NCBI GenBank assembly: GCA_000620545.1
Contig: JIBA01000019.1
Coordinates: 142,254 to 206,253 of the forward strand
Reading direction: 5' to 3'
DNA length: 64,000 bases
Origin: Intrasporangiaceae bacterium URHB0013
GTDB taxonomy: Bacteria > Actinomycetota > Actinomycetes > Actinomycetales > Dermatophilaceae
Position numbers and translations under genes: made by a program
In this document: piece after piece, positions 35,126 to 46,060 of the stretch
Numbering within the stretch: the first letter of the stretch is position 1
How the letters are laid out: the number at the start of each line of letters is the position of its first letter
The notes under the pieces: model-generated
What the model was told of the DNA's origin: nothing
Databases searched by the model: none
The model's input: the letters and a program-made list of their open reading frames with translations, nothing else

Positions 35126-35325
35126 GGGCGCCATTGTGTCGTGGCCGGTGTCCCGTCGCAGAGAGTGCGCCGTGTCGCGAAGGTTGCGACGGTCGCGATG
35201 GTCGCGGAGGTCGCGACGGCGGCGGAGGCGGCGGAGGCGGCGGAGGCGGCGGAGATCGCGGAGGCGGCGGAGGCGGCGGAGGCGGCGAGGGTCGTGAGGG
35301 TGCTGGAGGTGCTGTCCCGGCTCAC
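35122..35325 (-). CDS. Small Ala/Ser-rich ORF bridging folE and folP
   Basis: A 67-residue frame whose GTG overlaps the folE stop (GTGA) and whose TGA overlaps the folP start (ATGA). Its middle is made of repeated SAA triplets encoded by a 9-bp tandem repeat; the end [17 protein letters not shown] is ordinary. I know of no homologous family. The double overlap suggests ribosomes pass through it, perhaps as a coupling device rather than for a useful peptide. It could instead be a chance open frame in a GC-rich repeat. Confidence 0.45.
   Translation of the reverse strand: MSRDSTSSTLTTLAASAASAASAISAASAASAASAAVATSATIATVATFATRRTLCDGTPATTQWRP
35217..35290. repeat. 9-bp GGCGGCGGA tandem repeat
   Basis: About eight copies of the nonamer, interrupted once by GATCGC, lie within the spacer between folE and folP. 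The period is a multiple of three, so copy-number change would keep the small bridging frame open. Confidence 0.85.
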
Positions 35326-35894
35326 TTGTTGCCCTCGAGCATGAGCGCCATGGCCTCTGCTCGAGTGGCCGCGTCGCGCAGCTGGCCGCGCACCGCCGAC
35401 GTGATGGTGCTCGCGCCGGGCTTGCGGATGCCGCGCATCGACATGCAGAGGTGCTCGGCCTGGATGACGACGATGACGCCCTCCACGTCGAGGTGCTCGA
35501 CGAGCGCGTCGGCGATCTGGGTGGTCAGCCGTTCCTGCACCTGCGGGCGCCGGGCGAAGACCTCCACGAGTCGGGCGAGCTTCGACAGCCCCGTGACCCG
35601 CCCGTCCTTGTTCGGGATGTAGCCGACGTGTGCCACCCCGTGGAAGGGCACGAGGTGGTGCTCGCAGGTGCTGTAGAGCTCGATGTCCCGCACGATCACG
35701 AGCTCCTGGTGACCGATCTCGAACGTCGTGCTGAGCACGTCGGCCGCCGACCGGTCGAGCCCGGCGTAGATCTCGGTGAACGACCGGGCGACCCGGCCCG
35801 GGGTGTCGGCGAGGCCCTCACGGTCGGGGTCCTCACCGATGGCATAGAGCAGCTCGCGGACGGCGGCCTCGGCGCGCGGTTGGTCGATCGGCAC
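35322..35894 (-). CDS. folE: GTP cyclohydrolase I
   Basis: A 190-residue enzyme making dihydroneopterin triphosphate from GTP, first step of folate synthesis. Zinc ligands are in [10 protein letters not shown] and in the later [12 protein letters not shown]; the family segment [10 protein letters not shown]...[24 protein letters not shown] is complete. The start is a GTG three bases after the ftsH stop. Placement after ftsH and before folP is the usual actinobacterial order. Confidence 0.95.
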   Translation of the reverse strand: MPIDQPRAEAAVRELLYAIGEDPDREGLADTPGRVARSFTEIYAGLDRSAADVLSTTFEIGHQELVIVRDIELYSTCEHHLVPFHGVAHVGYIPNKDGRVTGLSKLARLVEVFARRPQVQERLTTQIADALVEHLDVEGVIVVIQAEHLCMSMRGIRKPGASTITSAVRGQLRDAATRAEAMALMLEGNK

Positions 35895-35897
35895 GCG

Positions 35898-38003
<2,106 letters not shown>

Positions 38004-38183
38004 GTACGTACGGGGCCTGGGCGGCCCCGGTCCTCCTGCTCGTCCGGTGAGTTGGTCCACCGGCACAACGTCCGGCGGACCACCAGTGTTCCGCATGCCG
38101 GGGTGGCACGGCCAACCCGGCCGCAACCTCGTCGTACCCGGTCTCGCAGCCAAGCCGCTGCTGGGTCGCCGCCGCTCGGATCG

Positions 38184-39227
38184 TCAGGCGAAATGTGCCG
38201 TGACCGTGCGGGCGACACCGTCGACGGTGACCCGCCCACCGTAGGGCAGCACCCACTGCGGCGACGTGTGTCCGAAGTCGACGTCGAGCACGACGACGAG
38301 GTCGGCGTTGTACTCACCGACGGCCTTCAGGACCTGCTCACGGTGCTCCGCACGCAGGGCCGAGGCCTCCGCCTCGGTGCGCGGGTGCTCCCGTGAGGAC
38401 GCGAAGGGCCGGGCCCAGAGCAGGGCGGACACGGCCTCGAGCACGCCACGCTCGCCGAGGTTGCGCAGGCCGCGGTAGGTCTCCTCCGGCGGGGGCATCT
38501 CCTCGCTCGGCTCGAGCACGAGGACGCAGCCGGCATACGCCTCGGTCGGGAGGACGAAGCGGCCGACCTCGAGGGTCCAGCGCAGGATCTCGAGGTTGCC
38601 GCCCCACGTCGGCCCGTTGACGACGCGCTGTGGCCCGGACCAGGTCCACGGCTCTGCGGGAACGTCGGGCGGCGCTGCGGTGAGCGCCGTGGGGTCGTCC
38701 CAGCGCAGGCCCATGTCGCGCGTGCGCGCGACCGGCGCGAGGGCGACGTCCCCGCCGAAGAGCGCGCCCCGGAGCGAGGTCAGGTGCTCCGCGTCGGGCT
38801 CGGGTCCGGGGCCCAGGTGCACCTGGGTCGAGCCGCCGTGCACGCTCTCGACGCCGTGGAACCACAGCCAGTTGAGCAGGTTCGTGTTGTCGCTGTAGCC
38901 GACGAAGGGCTTGGGGTCGGCGCGGACGACGTCGGGGTCGAGGTGGCGCAGCACGGTGACCTGGTCGTCGCCGCCGATCGTAGCCATGACGGCGCGGATC
39001 TCCGGGTCGGCGAAGGCGGCCATGAGGTCCGCGGCGCGCTCCTGCGGCGACGACACGACCCGGGTCGTGGGGTACTCGACCGGCACGACCCCGAGCGCGT
39101 CGCGCAGGCGTCGCATGGCCTGCTCGTGGATCTGCGGGAAGAACGCCGGAGCGGCCCACGCCGGCGAGAGGACGGCGACCTTGTCGCCCGGTCGGCACCG
39201 GCGTGGAGCCACGATCTCGTGCGTCAT
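38184..39227 (-). CDS. S66-family LD-carboxypeptidase (LdcA/MccF-like)
   Basis: A 347-residue serine peptidase. The nucleophile is in GYSDNTNLL, the glutamate in GGNLEIL and the histidine in DFGHTSPQWVLPYG. S66 enzymes cut the L,D bond of muropeptides during wall recycling, or inactivate microcin C-type inhibitors (MccF). Sequence alone does not separate these. The ATG giving MTHEIVAPRR is chosen. It sits between ftsH and hpt, a place that is normally uninterrupted, and repeat array 3 begins about 34 bases upstream of it. Confidence 0.82.
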   Translation of the reverse strand: MTHEIVAPRRCRPGDKVAVLSPAWAAPAFFPQIHEQAMRRLRDALGVVPVEYPTTRVVSSPQERAADLMAAFADPEIRAVMATIGGDDQVTVLRHLDPDVVRADPKPFVGYSDNTNLLNWLWFHGVESVHGGSTQVHLGPGPEPDAEHLTSLRGALFGGDVALAPVARTRDMGLRWDDPTALTAAPPDVPAEPWTWSGPQRVVNGPTWGGNLEILRWTLEVGRFVLPTEAYAGCVLVLEPSEEMPPPEETYRGLRNLGERGVLEAVSALLWARPFASSREHPRTEAEASALRAEHREQVLKAVGEYNADLVVVLDVDFGHTSPQWVLPYGGRVTVDGVARTVTAHFA

Positions 39228-39260
39228 GGCCCGATCCAACCAGCCGCTCCCGTCACCATC

Positions 39261-39785
39261 CCGTCGAGTGCCCACTTACCGACGCACGGCTCCCGTCGAG
39301 TGCCCACTTGCAGACGCGCGGCTCCCGTCGAGTGCCCACTTCCCGACGCAAGGCTCCCTGTCCAGTGCCCAGTTCCACACGCACGCGCGGCTCCCGTCGA
39401 GTGCCCAGTTCTCGCCGCACGGCTCCCCGTCGAGTGCCCAGTTCTCGCCGCACGGCTTCCTGTCGAGTGCCCAGTTCCGCACGCCTGCGGTGTCGGAAGT
39501 GGGCACTCGACGTCAAAGGGGGACCTCGCGTACGCCGGCGGTGTCGGAAAGTGGGCACTCGACGTAAAAGGGGGCACCTCGCGTACGCCCGCGGCGTTGG
39601 AAAGTGGGCACTCGACGTCGAAGGGGGCACCTCGCGTACGTCTGCGGCGTCGGAATGTGGGCACTCGACGTCGAAGGGCGGCACCTCGCGTACGCCGGCG
39701 GCGTCGGGAAGTGGGCACTCGACGTCAAAGGGGACACCTCGCGTGCGCCCGCGGCGTCGGGAAGTGGGCACTCGACGGGAGGGTG
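39261..39785. repeat. Repeat array 3: divergent unit family, two arms
   Basis: The left arm has seven plus-oriented units beginning CCGTCGAGTGCCCACTT or close variants, at 39261, 39293, 39325, 39358, 39394, 39427 and 39460 (steps of 32-36 bp). The right arm has six minus-oriented GTGGGCACTCGACG units at 39499, 39551, 39604, 39657, 39711 and 39764 (steps of 52-54 bp), each with an added block containing CTCGCGTACGCC. Sense units fold as CGTCG...CGACG around a 13-base loop. The right arm follows the DUF1028 gene stop; the left arm has no plus-strand gene before it. Confidence 0.88.
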
Positions 39786-39799
39786 GCGCGGGGGTGGGG

Positions 39800-40624
39800 T
39801 CAGGCGGTGGCGGCGCGCAGGGCCTCGAGGACCCGGCGGTCGATGCCGTCCGGGCTGAGGCGGGCCTCGTAGTTCGCGTTGCCGGCCCAGTCGGCCAGGG
39901 CAGTGGCCACGTCGGCGTCCGTGAAACCGGCGACGGCCAGCCGCTCGCGCACCTCGTCGGCGAGCTCGCCCTCGAGCGGCGCGACGTCCTCGGGCCTGCC
40001 GAAGTACATCTCCCAGTCCGAGAGCAGGCGCCCGAGCTCGCTCACGGGGTCGGCGTGGTCGTCGACGCGGAGGTCGGCCAGCACGCCGCAGGCGTCGTAG
40101 CCGGAACCCGGCTCGACGGCATACATCGCGGCGCTCTGGCGCCCTCGCGAGTCGCCACCGGCGTCGTCACCGGCAACGAGCGCGGCGAGCAGCCGACGCG
40201 CCAGGGGCTGCCCGGCACTGTCGTGCCAGGCCCGCTCCATCGCCTCGACGACCTCGGGCCCGGTGAGGATGTTGCCCTGGATGGCGTATGCCGTGTCGCC
40301 GTCGTCGCGCGCGACGCCGCCGGCCCAGGCGTTGCACTCCGAGCCCGTGAACGTGGAGGCGGAGCCGAGTCCGACGACCCCGACCTGACGGGTCTCGCGA
40401 CCCTCGTCGAGCGCCGTGGCCGCGGCGAGGGCCTCGCCGGCCGGCTCACCCGCGGCAAGGCGGCCCAACAGCTCGTCGAGGTAGGCGACGCGCGCGAAGG
40501 ACTGCGTCGCGACCGCGCCCACCCCGAGGCGAGCAGCCGGGACGACCGCACCGACGGCGAGGAACTTGCTCGCGACGGCGATGCCGTGGGCGTCGCCCTG
40601 GCGCGCGACGATGGAGAAGGTCAC
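39800..40624 (-). CDS. DUF1028 domain protein
   Basis: A 274-residue protein. DUF1028 proteins adopt an Ntn-hydrolase-like fold, seen here in the start VTFSIVARQGDAHGIAVASKFLAVGAVVPAARLGVGAVATQSFA and in the GLGSASTFTGSECNAWAGG and AIQGNILTG segments. The C-terminal ~70 residues (VSELGRLLSDWEMYFGRPEDV...) resemble the peptidoglycan-binding-like extension often fused to it. Function is not established. The GTG start lies 13 bases after hpt, so it may be cotranscribed with hpt. Confidence 0.78.
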   Translation of the reverse strand: MTFSIVARQGDAHGIAVASKFLAVGAVVPAARLGVGAVATQSFARVAYLDELLGRLAAGEPAGEALAAATALDEGRETRQVGVVGLGSASTFTGSECNAWAGGVARDDGDTAYAIQGNILTGPEVVEAMERAWHDSAGQPLARRLLAALVAGDDAGGDSRGRQSAAMYAVEPGSGYDACGVLADLRVDDHADPVSELGRLLSDWEMYFGRPEDVAPLEGELADEVRERLAVAGFTDADVATALADWAGNANYEARLSPDGIDRRVLEALRAATA

Positions 40625-40637
40625 CGGCGGGCTCCCA

Positions 40638-41189
40638 TCAGGCGTAGACGTGCGGGGCGAGGGTGCCGACGCAGCGCAGGTTGCGGTACTTCTCGGCGTA
40701 GTCGAGGCCGTAGCCGACGACGAACTCGTTGGGGATGTCGAAGCCGACGTACTTGACCGGGATGTCGACTTTGACGACATCGGGCTTGCGCAGCAGCGTG
40801 CAGATCTCGACCGACGCCGGCCGGCGCGACTCGAGGTTGGACTTGATCCACGACAGCGTGAGGCCCGAGTCGATGATGTCCTCGACGATGAGGACGTGGC
40901 GGCCACTGATGTCGGTGTCGAGGTCCTTGAGGATGCGCACGACACCCGAGCTCTTCGTGCCGGAGCCGTAGGACGAGACCGCCATCCAGTCCATCGGCGC
41001 GGTGCCGGGCAGGGCGCGCATGAGGTCGGCCATGACGACGACGGCGCCCTTGAGGACACCGACGAGGAGGAACTCCTTGCCCTCGTAGTCGCTCCAGATT
41101 TCGGCGGCGAGCTCGGAGAGGCGGGTCTGGATCTGCTCCTCGGTGAGCAGGACCTTGGCCAGGTCATCTCCCATGTGCTCGTGGTCCAC
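40638..41189 (-). CDS. hpt: Hypoxanthine phosphoribosyltransferase
   Basis: A 183-residue purine salvage enzyme converting hypoxanthine or guanine plus PRPP to IMP or GMP. The PRPP motif is [14 protein letters not shown], with the upstream [20 protein letters not shown] and the downstream base-site segment [25 protein letters not shown]. The GTG start has GAGGAG a few bases upstream; an ATG five codons later is possible. It follows tilS, the conserved tilS-hpt pair. Confidence 0.95.
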   Translation of the reverse strand: MDHEHMGDDLAKVLLTEEQIQTRLSELAAEIWSDYEGKEFLLVGVLKGAVVVMADLMRALPGTAPMDWMAVSSYGSGTKSSGVVRILKDLDTDISGRHVLIVEDIIDSGLTLSWIKSNLESRRPASVEICTLLRKPDVVKVDIPVKYVGFDIPNEFVVGYGLDYAEKYRNLRCVGTLAPHVYA

Positions 41190-41276
41190 GAAGGCTCCTC
41201 GATGTGGTGCGGGTCGTGCGGGGCGGGTCCATTCAACCGCACCCGATGCGGGGCTCCGACCCGCCCGGAGCGGAGC

Positions 41277-42293
41277 TCAGGCGTTGGCGGGCTGACGCAG
41301 CGGGCTGAAGACGATCGCCCCGCCGGTGCGGGCGACGGCGATGCCGCCCGGCACGTGGAGCGGGCCCTGGCCGTGCCACGACGTCAGCAGCGCGTCCAGC
41401 GACTCGACGTGCGCGGCGCTGACGTCGGCGAGCGGCGCACCCGCCTCGGCGGCCAGCAGGCGCCACACCCGGGTGCGGATCGCCCGGGGCAGGGCGGCCA
41501 GCGCGGCGAGGTCGACGCCGTCCCCGTCGGGTCCCGTGGGCAGCTCGGCCCGGGCCCGGACAGCGAGGCTCTCGAGATAGTCGGCGTCCTCACGCAGCAG
41601 GTCGGCGCTGCGGGCGAGGGCGGCCGCGAAACCGGGGCCGAGGTCGGACTCGAGGGTCGCGAGCAGCCGCCGGGCGCGGACCCTGCGGAACGAGTCGTCG
41701 CTGTTGTGGGGGTCGTCCCACGGGTGGATGCCGTAGGCCGCGCAGGCAGCCAGGGTCGTGGCGCGCGGCAGGGCGAGCAGCGGGCGGACGAAGCGGTCGC
41801 GGCGCACCGGCATACCGCTGAGCGAGCGCGCACCCGACCCGCGGGACAGCCCGAGCAGCACCTGCTCGGCCTGGTCGTCGCGCGTGTGCCCGATGAGGAC
41901 CATCGAGGCGCCCACCCGGTCGGCGACCGCCTCGATGGCGGCGTAGCGGGCCGACCGGGCGTCCGCCTCGAGGCCTCCGCCGCTGGTGCGCACGTCGGCG
42001 CGGACGACCTCGACGGGGTCGAGCCCCATCTCCCGGCACAACGCAGCCGCGTCCTCCGCCACCTCGGCGGAGCGCTCCTGCAGGCCGTGGTCGACGACGA
42101 CGGCGCCACCACGCACGCCGGATCGCGGCGCCTCGAAGGCGAGCGCCGCCGCTAGCGCCACGGAGTCGGGCCCGCCGGAGCAGGCCACGAGCACAACACC
42201 TCCGTCGGGCAGGTCGGCGAGGTGCTCACGCACCGCGAGCCGGGTGGCGGCGACCGCCGGGTCGGGACCTGGCATCTCCGTGGGGCCTCGCAT
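41277..42293 (-). CDS. tilS: tRNA(Ile)-lysidine synthetase
   Basis: A 338-residue enzyme that adds lysine to C34 of tRNA-Ile(CAU), giving AUA decoding. The PP-loop is ACSGGPDSVALA; HTRDDQAEQVLLGLSRGSGARSLSGM and the RPLLALPR segment are typical. It starts three bases after the metalloprotease stop and is followed by hpt after an 87-base gap that contains a small CCGCA/TGCGG inverted repeat. This is an essential gene. Confidence 0.94.
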   Translation of the reverse strand: MRGPTEMPGPDPAVAATRLAVREHLADLPDGGVVLVACSGGPDSVALAAALAFEAPRSGVRGGAVVVDHGLQERSAEVAEDAAALCREMGLDPVEVVRADVRTSGGGLEADARSARYAAIEAVADRVGASMVLIGHTRDDQAEQVLLGLSRGSGARSLSGMPVRRDRFVRPLLALPRATTLAACAAYGIHPWDDPHNSDDSFRRVRARRLLATLESDLGPGFAAALARSADLLREDADYLESLAVRARAELPTGPDGDGVDLAALAALPRAIRTRVWRLLAAEAGAPLADVSAAHVESLDALLTSWHGQGPLHVPGGIAVARTGGAIVFSPLRQPANA

Positions 42294-42296
42294 CGC

Positions 42297-43412
42297 TCAG
42301 CCGTGAACCCGACGCACCCAGGCGGCGGGGTCGAGGATCTCCGCGGCCCGTGGCAGCGTGTCGGGCGATGTCCACACGACGTTGAACCCGTCGCGTCCCA
42401 CTTGGTCCGTGACGGCCCGGACGAAGACGGCGCCGTCGCGGTACTGGCGCATCTTGGCCTCGAGGCCGAGGAGTTTGCGGAGCAGGCGGTCGATGCCGAC
42501 GGCGCTGTTGCGACGTTCGTCGAACTTGCGGCGGATCTCGTGGACACTCGGGATCACGCGCGGACCGACGGCGTCCATGACGACGTCGGCGTGGCCCTCG
42601 AGCAGTGACATGACGGCGGTGAGCTCGGCGATCTGGGCCTTCTGCTCCGGCGTCGCGAAGAGCTGACCGATGCCCTCGCCGGAGCTGAGCACCCCCGGGA
42701 GGTTCCTCGTCAGCTGCTCGAACCGCTTGGAGAGGTCCTCGGGCGTCGGCGCGAGGTCGACGGCGAGGGTCTGCGATCGGGTGACCAGGTGGTCGCGCAG
42801 CCACGGCACCGCCGTGAACTGCACCCGGTGAGTCTCCTCGTGCATGGCCACCCAGCGACGGAAGTCGGTGGGATCGACCTGGAGGCGCCGCTCGGCGGCC
42901 ACGATGTTGGGCGCGACGAGGAGCAGGCGGGGCGTGCCACCTGGCGCGAGGTCGTACTGGCCGAGCACCTTGCTCGAGAAGAAGGCGAGCAGTCCACCCA
43001 TCTCGGCGCCGGTGACCTTGCCGCCGATGGCGACGGCCGTGGCGCTCGTCTGCGACTTCTTGGTGCTCCTCGCCGCGTTGAGCTTGTCGACGACGGGGTC
43101 GAGCATCGCCTTGAACGAGTCGACGTTGGCGCTGATCCAGCCCGCGCGGTCGACGACCAGGGGCGCGGGCGCGTCGGCGGGGGCGGTCAGGGCGCTCGTC
43201 TCGGCCACGGGGTCGATCGCGGACGCGGCTGCTTCTCGCAGGTCGGCGACGATGGCGGCCGCCTCGTCGCCGGAGACCTGGGGGCCCGGGTTGACGATGG
43301 CCCGACCGGTCCGCTTCGCGAACTCGTAGTCGACGGACGCGACGGGTGCACCACCCCCCGGACGGTCCGGACGGCTGGCGTCCACGGTGGTCGGGAGGGT
43401 CGTGTCGGTCAT
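42297..43412 (-). CDS. Zinc-dependent metalloprotease (F420-biosynthesis-associated family)
   Basis: A 371-residue protein of the DUF2342 family, annotated in many actinobacteria as F420-biosynthesis-associated or zinc-dependent metalloprotease. The zincin motif is MHEETHRVQF (HExxH), with a downstream EGHADVVMDAVG as probable third-ligand region. In actinobacterial genomes it commonly lies between dacB and tilS, as here. Its true substrate is unknown, and an F420 role rests on gene co-occurrence only. The ATG before TDTTLPTT is used. Confidence 0.82.
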   Translation of the reverse strand: MTDTTLPTTVDASRPDRPGGGAPVASVDYEFAKRTGRAIVNPGPQVSGDEAAAIVADLREAAASAIDPVAETSALTAPADAPAPLVVDRAGWISANVDSFKAMLDPVVDKLNAARSTKKSQTSATAVAIGGKVTGAEMGGLLAFFSSKVLGQYDLAPGGTPRLLLVAPNIVAAERRLQVDPTDFRRWVAMHEETHRVQFTAVPWLRDHLVTRSQTLAVDLAPTPEDLSKRFEQLTRNLPGVLSSGEGIGQLFATPEQKAQIAELTAVMSLLEGHADVVMDAVGPRVIPSVHEIRRKFDERRNSAVGIDRLLRKLLGLEAKMRQYRDGAVFVRAVTDQVGRDGFNVVWTSPDTLPRAAEILDPAAWVRRVHG

Positions 43413-43536
43413 GCCAGCCCTTTCGGTGCCGTGACGGTGTCGACGTCGCGCGAGGTGTCTGGGACGCCCAGCCGACCACACGGAGACGTCACGACGACCG
43501 TCGCGCACCACGACCCCGAGCGGCCCACGGGCCTTG

Positions 43537-45189
43537 TCAGCGGCAGCCGCACGAGGCGATTACCGCTACAAAACGGTCCAACGCCGCTCGCGCGTCGTTG
43601 GTTCCCGCTCCCGCGACCATACCCGCGAAGACGAGAAAGCGGCCGTCGTCGTCGACGACGCTCCCGGCAAGCGCGTTAGCGCCCGTCAGCGTGCCCGTCT
43701 TTGCGCGCGCGCGGCCCGCTGCCTCGTGGTCGGAGCCGGTGAACCGGTCCTCGAGGGTGCCGGTCAGGCCACCGATCGGAAGGCCGTCGAGGGCACGCCG
43801 CAGCACCGCGTGCTTCCCGTCGTAGCCGAGCACGAGCACGTCCGCCAGGAGGGAGGCACGGACGCGGTTCTCCCGGGAGAGTCCGCTCGCGTCGGCCAGG
43901 GTCACCCCGGTGGTGTCGAGGCCGAGCGCCGTCACCTGCGAGACGACCCAGGTGCCGACCTCCGCGAAGGTGGTGCCCGCGCCGGAGCGGTAGGACGCCT
44001 GCCGGGCGAGGATCTCGGTGAGGGCGTTGTCGCTGTCGGTGAGGGCGAGCGCCAGCTGCTCGCGCACCGGCGCGGACTCGACGCTGCCGAGAACCGCTCC
44101 GGGGCCGCTGGTCGGCGCGTCCGGCGTGGCGGCTGGTGTCGTCGGCGCCCCGGCCCCGTCGCCCGTCGGCGTCGGTCCGTCGGACGAAGAGGCGCCGTCC
44201 GGGGACGTCGTGGACGTCGCGCGCGAGCCGTCCGGCGTCGCCGTCGGCACCGACGTCGGCCCCGGCGTCGGCGACGGCATCGGCGTCGGCATCGGCGACC
44301 CGGGGACGCCGGGCGCCCGTCCGCGCGCGGCAACGCGCACCTCGACGCCGCGAGCCTCGAGCTGTCGCACGAAGGCTGCGCGCACCGCGGCGACGGGATC
44401 GGCGGGGCCGGGCGCGCCACCTCGGGCCCGCTGGCTCGAGAGACCGAGCATCGCGACCGCGCCGGTGATGCCGGAGCTGCGGAAGGTCGGGGCCCACGTC
44501 GGCGCCGTCGTCGGCCCGGCGGCATACGTCTCGTCGACATAGAGGGTGACGCTGCGGGCGCCCTTGTCGTCCAAGGCCTTCGCGACCTGGTCGGCGAGGT
44601 CGCCCAGGCCCGCGCGCCCGGCGACGGCCTCGGGGTCGCCCTTGCCCGGGGCGAGGAGCGAGTCGCCGCCGGCGACGAGGACGATCTGCTGAGGAGTGTC
44701 GCCCTCCCGCACGACGGTGCGCAGCGTCTCGTCGGGCGCGAAGGTCTGGCCGATCGCTGCGGCCGACAGCAGCTTGGTCGTCGAGGCGGGGATCCGCAGC
44801 TGGTCGCCGCCCTGGTCGAGCAGCACCTCGCCGGTCTGACCGTCGCGCACGACGAGGGCTGAGTCGCGCAGCGCCGGGAGCGACCGCACCGAGGCGAGCG
44901 CCTGCTCGACCCCGGCGGCCGACGGGGCGGCGGTGTCGCCGGCCAGCGACGGCAGCGGCGCGGCGACCGAGGTCGGCAGGGTGGGCTGCGGAACCTCCGG
45001 CAGCGTGCGCGTCGCGACCGTCTCGGTGGGCGGGGGCGGCGGCAGCGGCCGCACCGTGAGCACACCCGGCGCGGCGTCGGCGACGTCGAGGACGGCATAC
45101 GCCAGCAGAAGGACCACGATCGACCAGACGGCAGCCGTGCCGCGGGTGAGGCGGGGACCGCGTCGCCCCGGCGGAAGCTCGTGCGCCAT
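43537..45189 (-). CDS. dacB: D-alanyl-D-alanine carboxypeptidase/endopeptidase (PBP4-type)
   Basis: A 550-residue S13-family penicillin-binding protein trimming peptidoglycan. A basic N-terminus and helix at about 20-36 anchor it. Active-site motifs are STTK (136-139), SDN (386-388) and KTG in RAKTGTLTG. Between about residues 292 and 362 lies a Pro/Thr/Ser/Asp-rich insertion that looks disordered and is not part of the fold. The two terminal cysteines (SCGCR) are unusual. It is divergent from ppa across a spacer with a 17-bp palindrome. Confidence 0.9.
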   Translation of the reverse strand: MAHELPPGRRGPRLTRGTAAVWSIVVLLLAYAVLDVADAAPGVLTVRPLPPPPPTETVATRTLPEVPQPTLPTSVAAPLPSLAGDTAAPSAAGVEQALASVRSLPALRDSALVVRDGQTGEVLLDQGGDQLRIPASTTKLLSAAAIGQTFAPDETLRTVVREGDTPQQIVLVAGGDSLLAPGKGDPEAVAGRAGLGDLADQVAKALDDKGARSVTLYVDETYAAGPTTAPTWAPTFRSSGITGAVAMLGLSSQRARGGAPGPADPVAAVRAAFVRQLEARGVEVRVAARGRAPGVPGSPMPTPMPSPTPGPTSVPTATPDGSRATSTTSPDGASSSDGPTPTGDGAGAPTTPAATPDAPTSGPGAVLGSVESAPVREQLALALTDSDNALTEILARQASYRSGAGTTFAEVGTWVVSQVTALGLDTTGVTLADASGLSRENRVRASLLADVLVLGYDGKHAVLRRALDGLPIGGLTGTLEDRFTGSDHEAAGRARAKTGTLTGANALAGSVVDDDGRFLVFAGMVAGAGTNDARAALDRFVAVIASCGCR

Positions 45190-45228
45190 GGAGCGTCACC
45201 CCCGTCCCGTCGTCCGTCGCTGTTTCGC

Positions 45229-45245
45229 GCAAGGACCGTCCTTGC
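45229..45245. promoter_or_regulatory. 17-bp perfect palindrome between dacB and ppa
   Basis: GCAAGGAC-C-GTCCTTGC has 8-bp perfect arms around one base and lies midway between two divergent starts. Such symmetry suggests a dimeric regulator site acting on dacB, ppa or both. The regulator is unknown. Confidence 0.5.
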
Positions 45246-45334
45246 TGCCACACTGTCGCGGACGATTCTGTCAGCCGCCGCCGAGTGCTCCGGCACCCGA
45301 GCCGCCACCCGAAGACCGTGAAGAAGGGGAAGAC

Positions 45335-45853
45335 GTGGAGTTCGACGTCACCATCGAGATCCCGCGCGGACAGCGCAACAAGTACGAGGTCGACCACGAG
45401 ACGGGCCGGATCCGCCTCGACCGCTACCTCTTCACGCCGATGGCCTACCCCGCCGACTACGGCTACATCGAGGACTCGCTCGGCGAGGACGGCGACCCCC
45501 TGGACGCGCTCGTGCTGCTCCCCGAGCCGCTCTTCCCGGGCGTCGTCGTCGAGGCGCGCCCGGTCGGGATCTTCCACATGGTCGACGACGCCGGCGGTGA
45601 CGACAAGGTGCTCTGCGTGCCGGTCGACCCGCGCACGGCCCACATCCAGGACCTCGGGGACGTCAGCGAGTTCACGCTCAAGGAGATCCAGCACTTCTTC
45701 GAGCGCTACAAGGAGCTCGAGCCCGGCAAGTTCGTCAAGGGCTTCGACTGGGGTGGCCGCGCGGATGCCGAGAAGGTCATCGGCGAGGCACTCGAGCGCG
45801 CCAAGGAGCAGGGCGTCTCGACCGCCCGTTGGGCGATGCCGCAGGGACACTGA
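45335..45853 (+). CDS. ppa: Inorganic pyrophosphatase
   Basis: A 172-residue family I soluble pyrophosphatase that hydrolyses PPi and drives biosynthesis. It has [17 protein letters not shown], the metal-binding signature [12 protein letters not shown], and [14 protein letters not shown] followed by the [16 protein letters not shown] end. The GTG start follows GGGGA. Length is normal for the bacterial enzyme. Confidence 0.96.
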   Translation: MEFDVTIEIPRGQRNKYEVDHETGRIRLDRYLFTPMAYPADYGYIEDSLGEDGDPLDALVLLPEPLFPGVVVEARPVGIFHMVDDAGGDDKVLCVPVDPRTAHIQDLGDVSEFTLKEIQHFFERYKELEPGKFVKGFDWGGRADAEKVIGEALERAKEQGVSTARWAMPQGH

Positions 45854-45895
45854 GCCACCCGCGCCCCGGCGCGCGATGGCGTATGCCGTCTGGTC

Positions 45896-45928
45896 GACCC
45901 CCGCCGCCCTGTCTGGGTGGCGGGGGTC
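45896..45928 (+). terminator. Hairpin terminator after ppa
   Basis: GACCCCCGCC and GGCGGGGGTC pair perfectly over 10 bp around a 13-base loop, 43 bases after the ppa stop. It is followed by a short pyrimidine run and may serve both converging genes. Confidence 0.7.
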
Positions 45929-46060
45929 AGCCGTTTCCGGTCGGGGCGCGCGGGCAGGACTGCGCGGCAACCAGATGGACGACCGCGGTCATCATGACGA
46001 CGCGGCGGCCATCAGGACGCGCGGCGTCCGTCCTGCGCGTGTCCGCCCCCAGGGTGTTGC

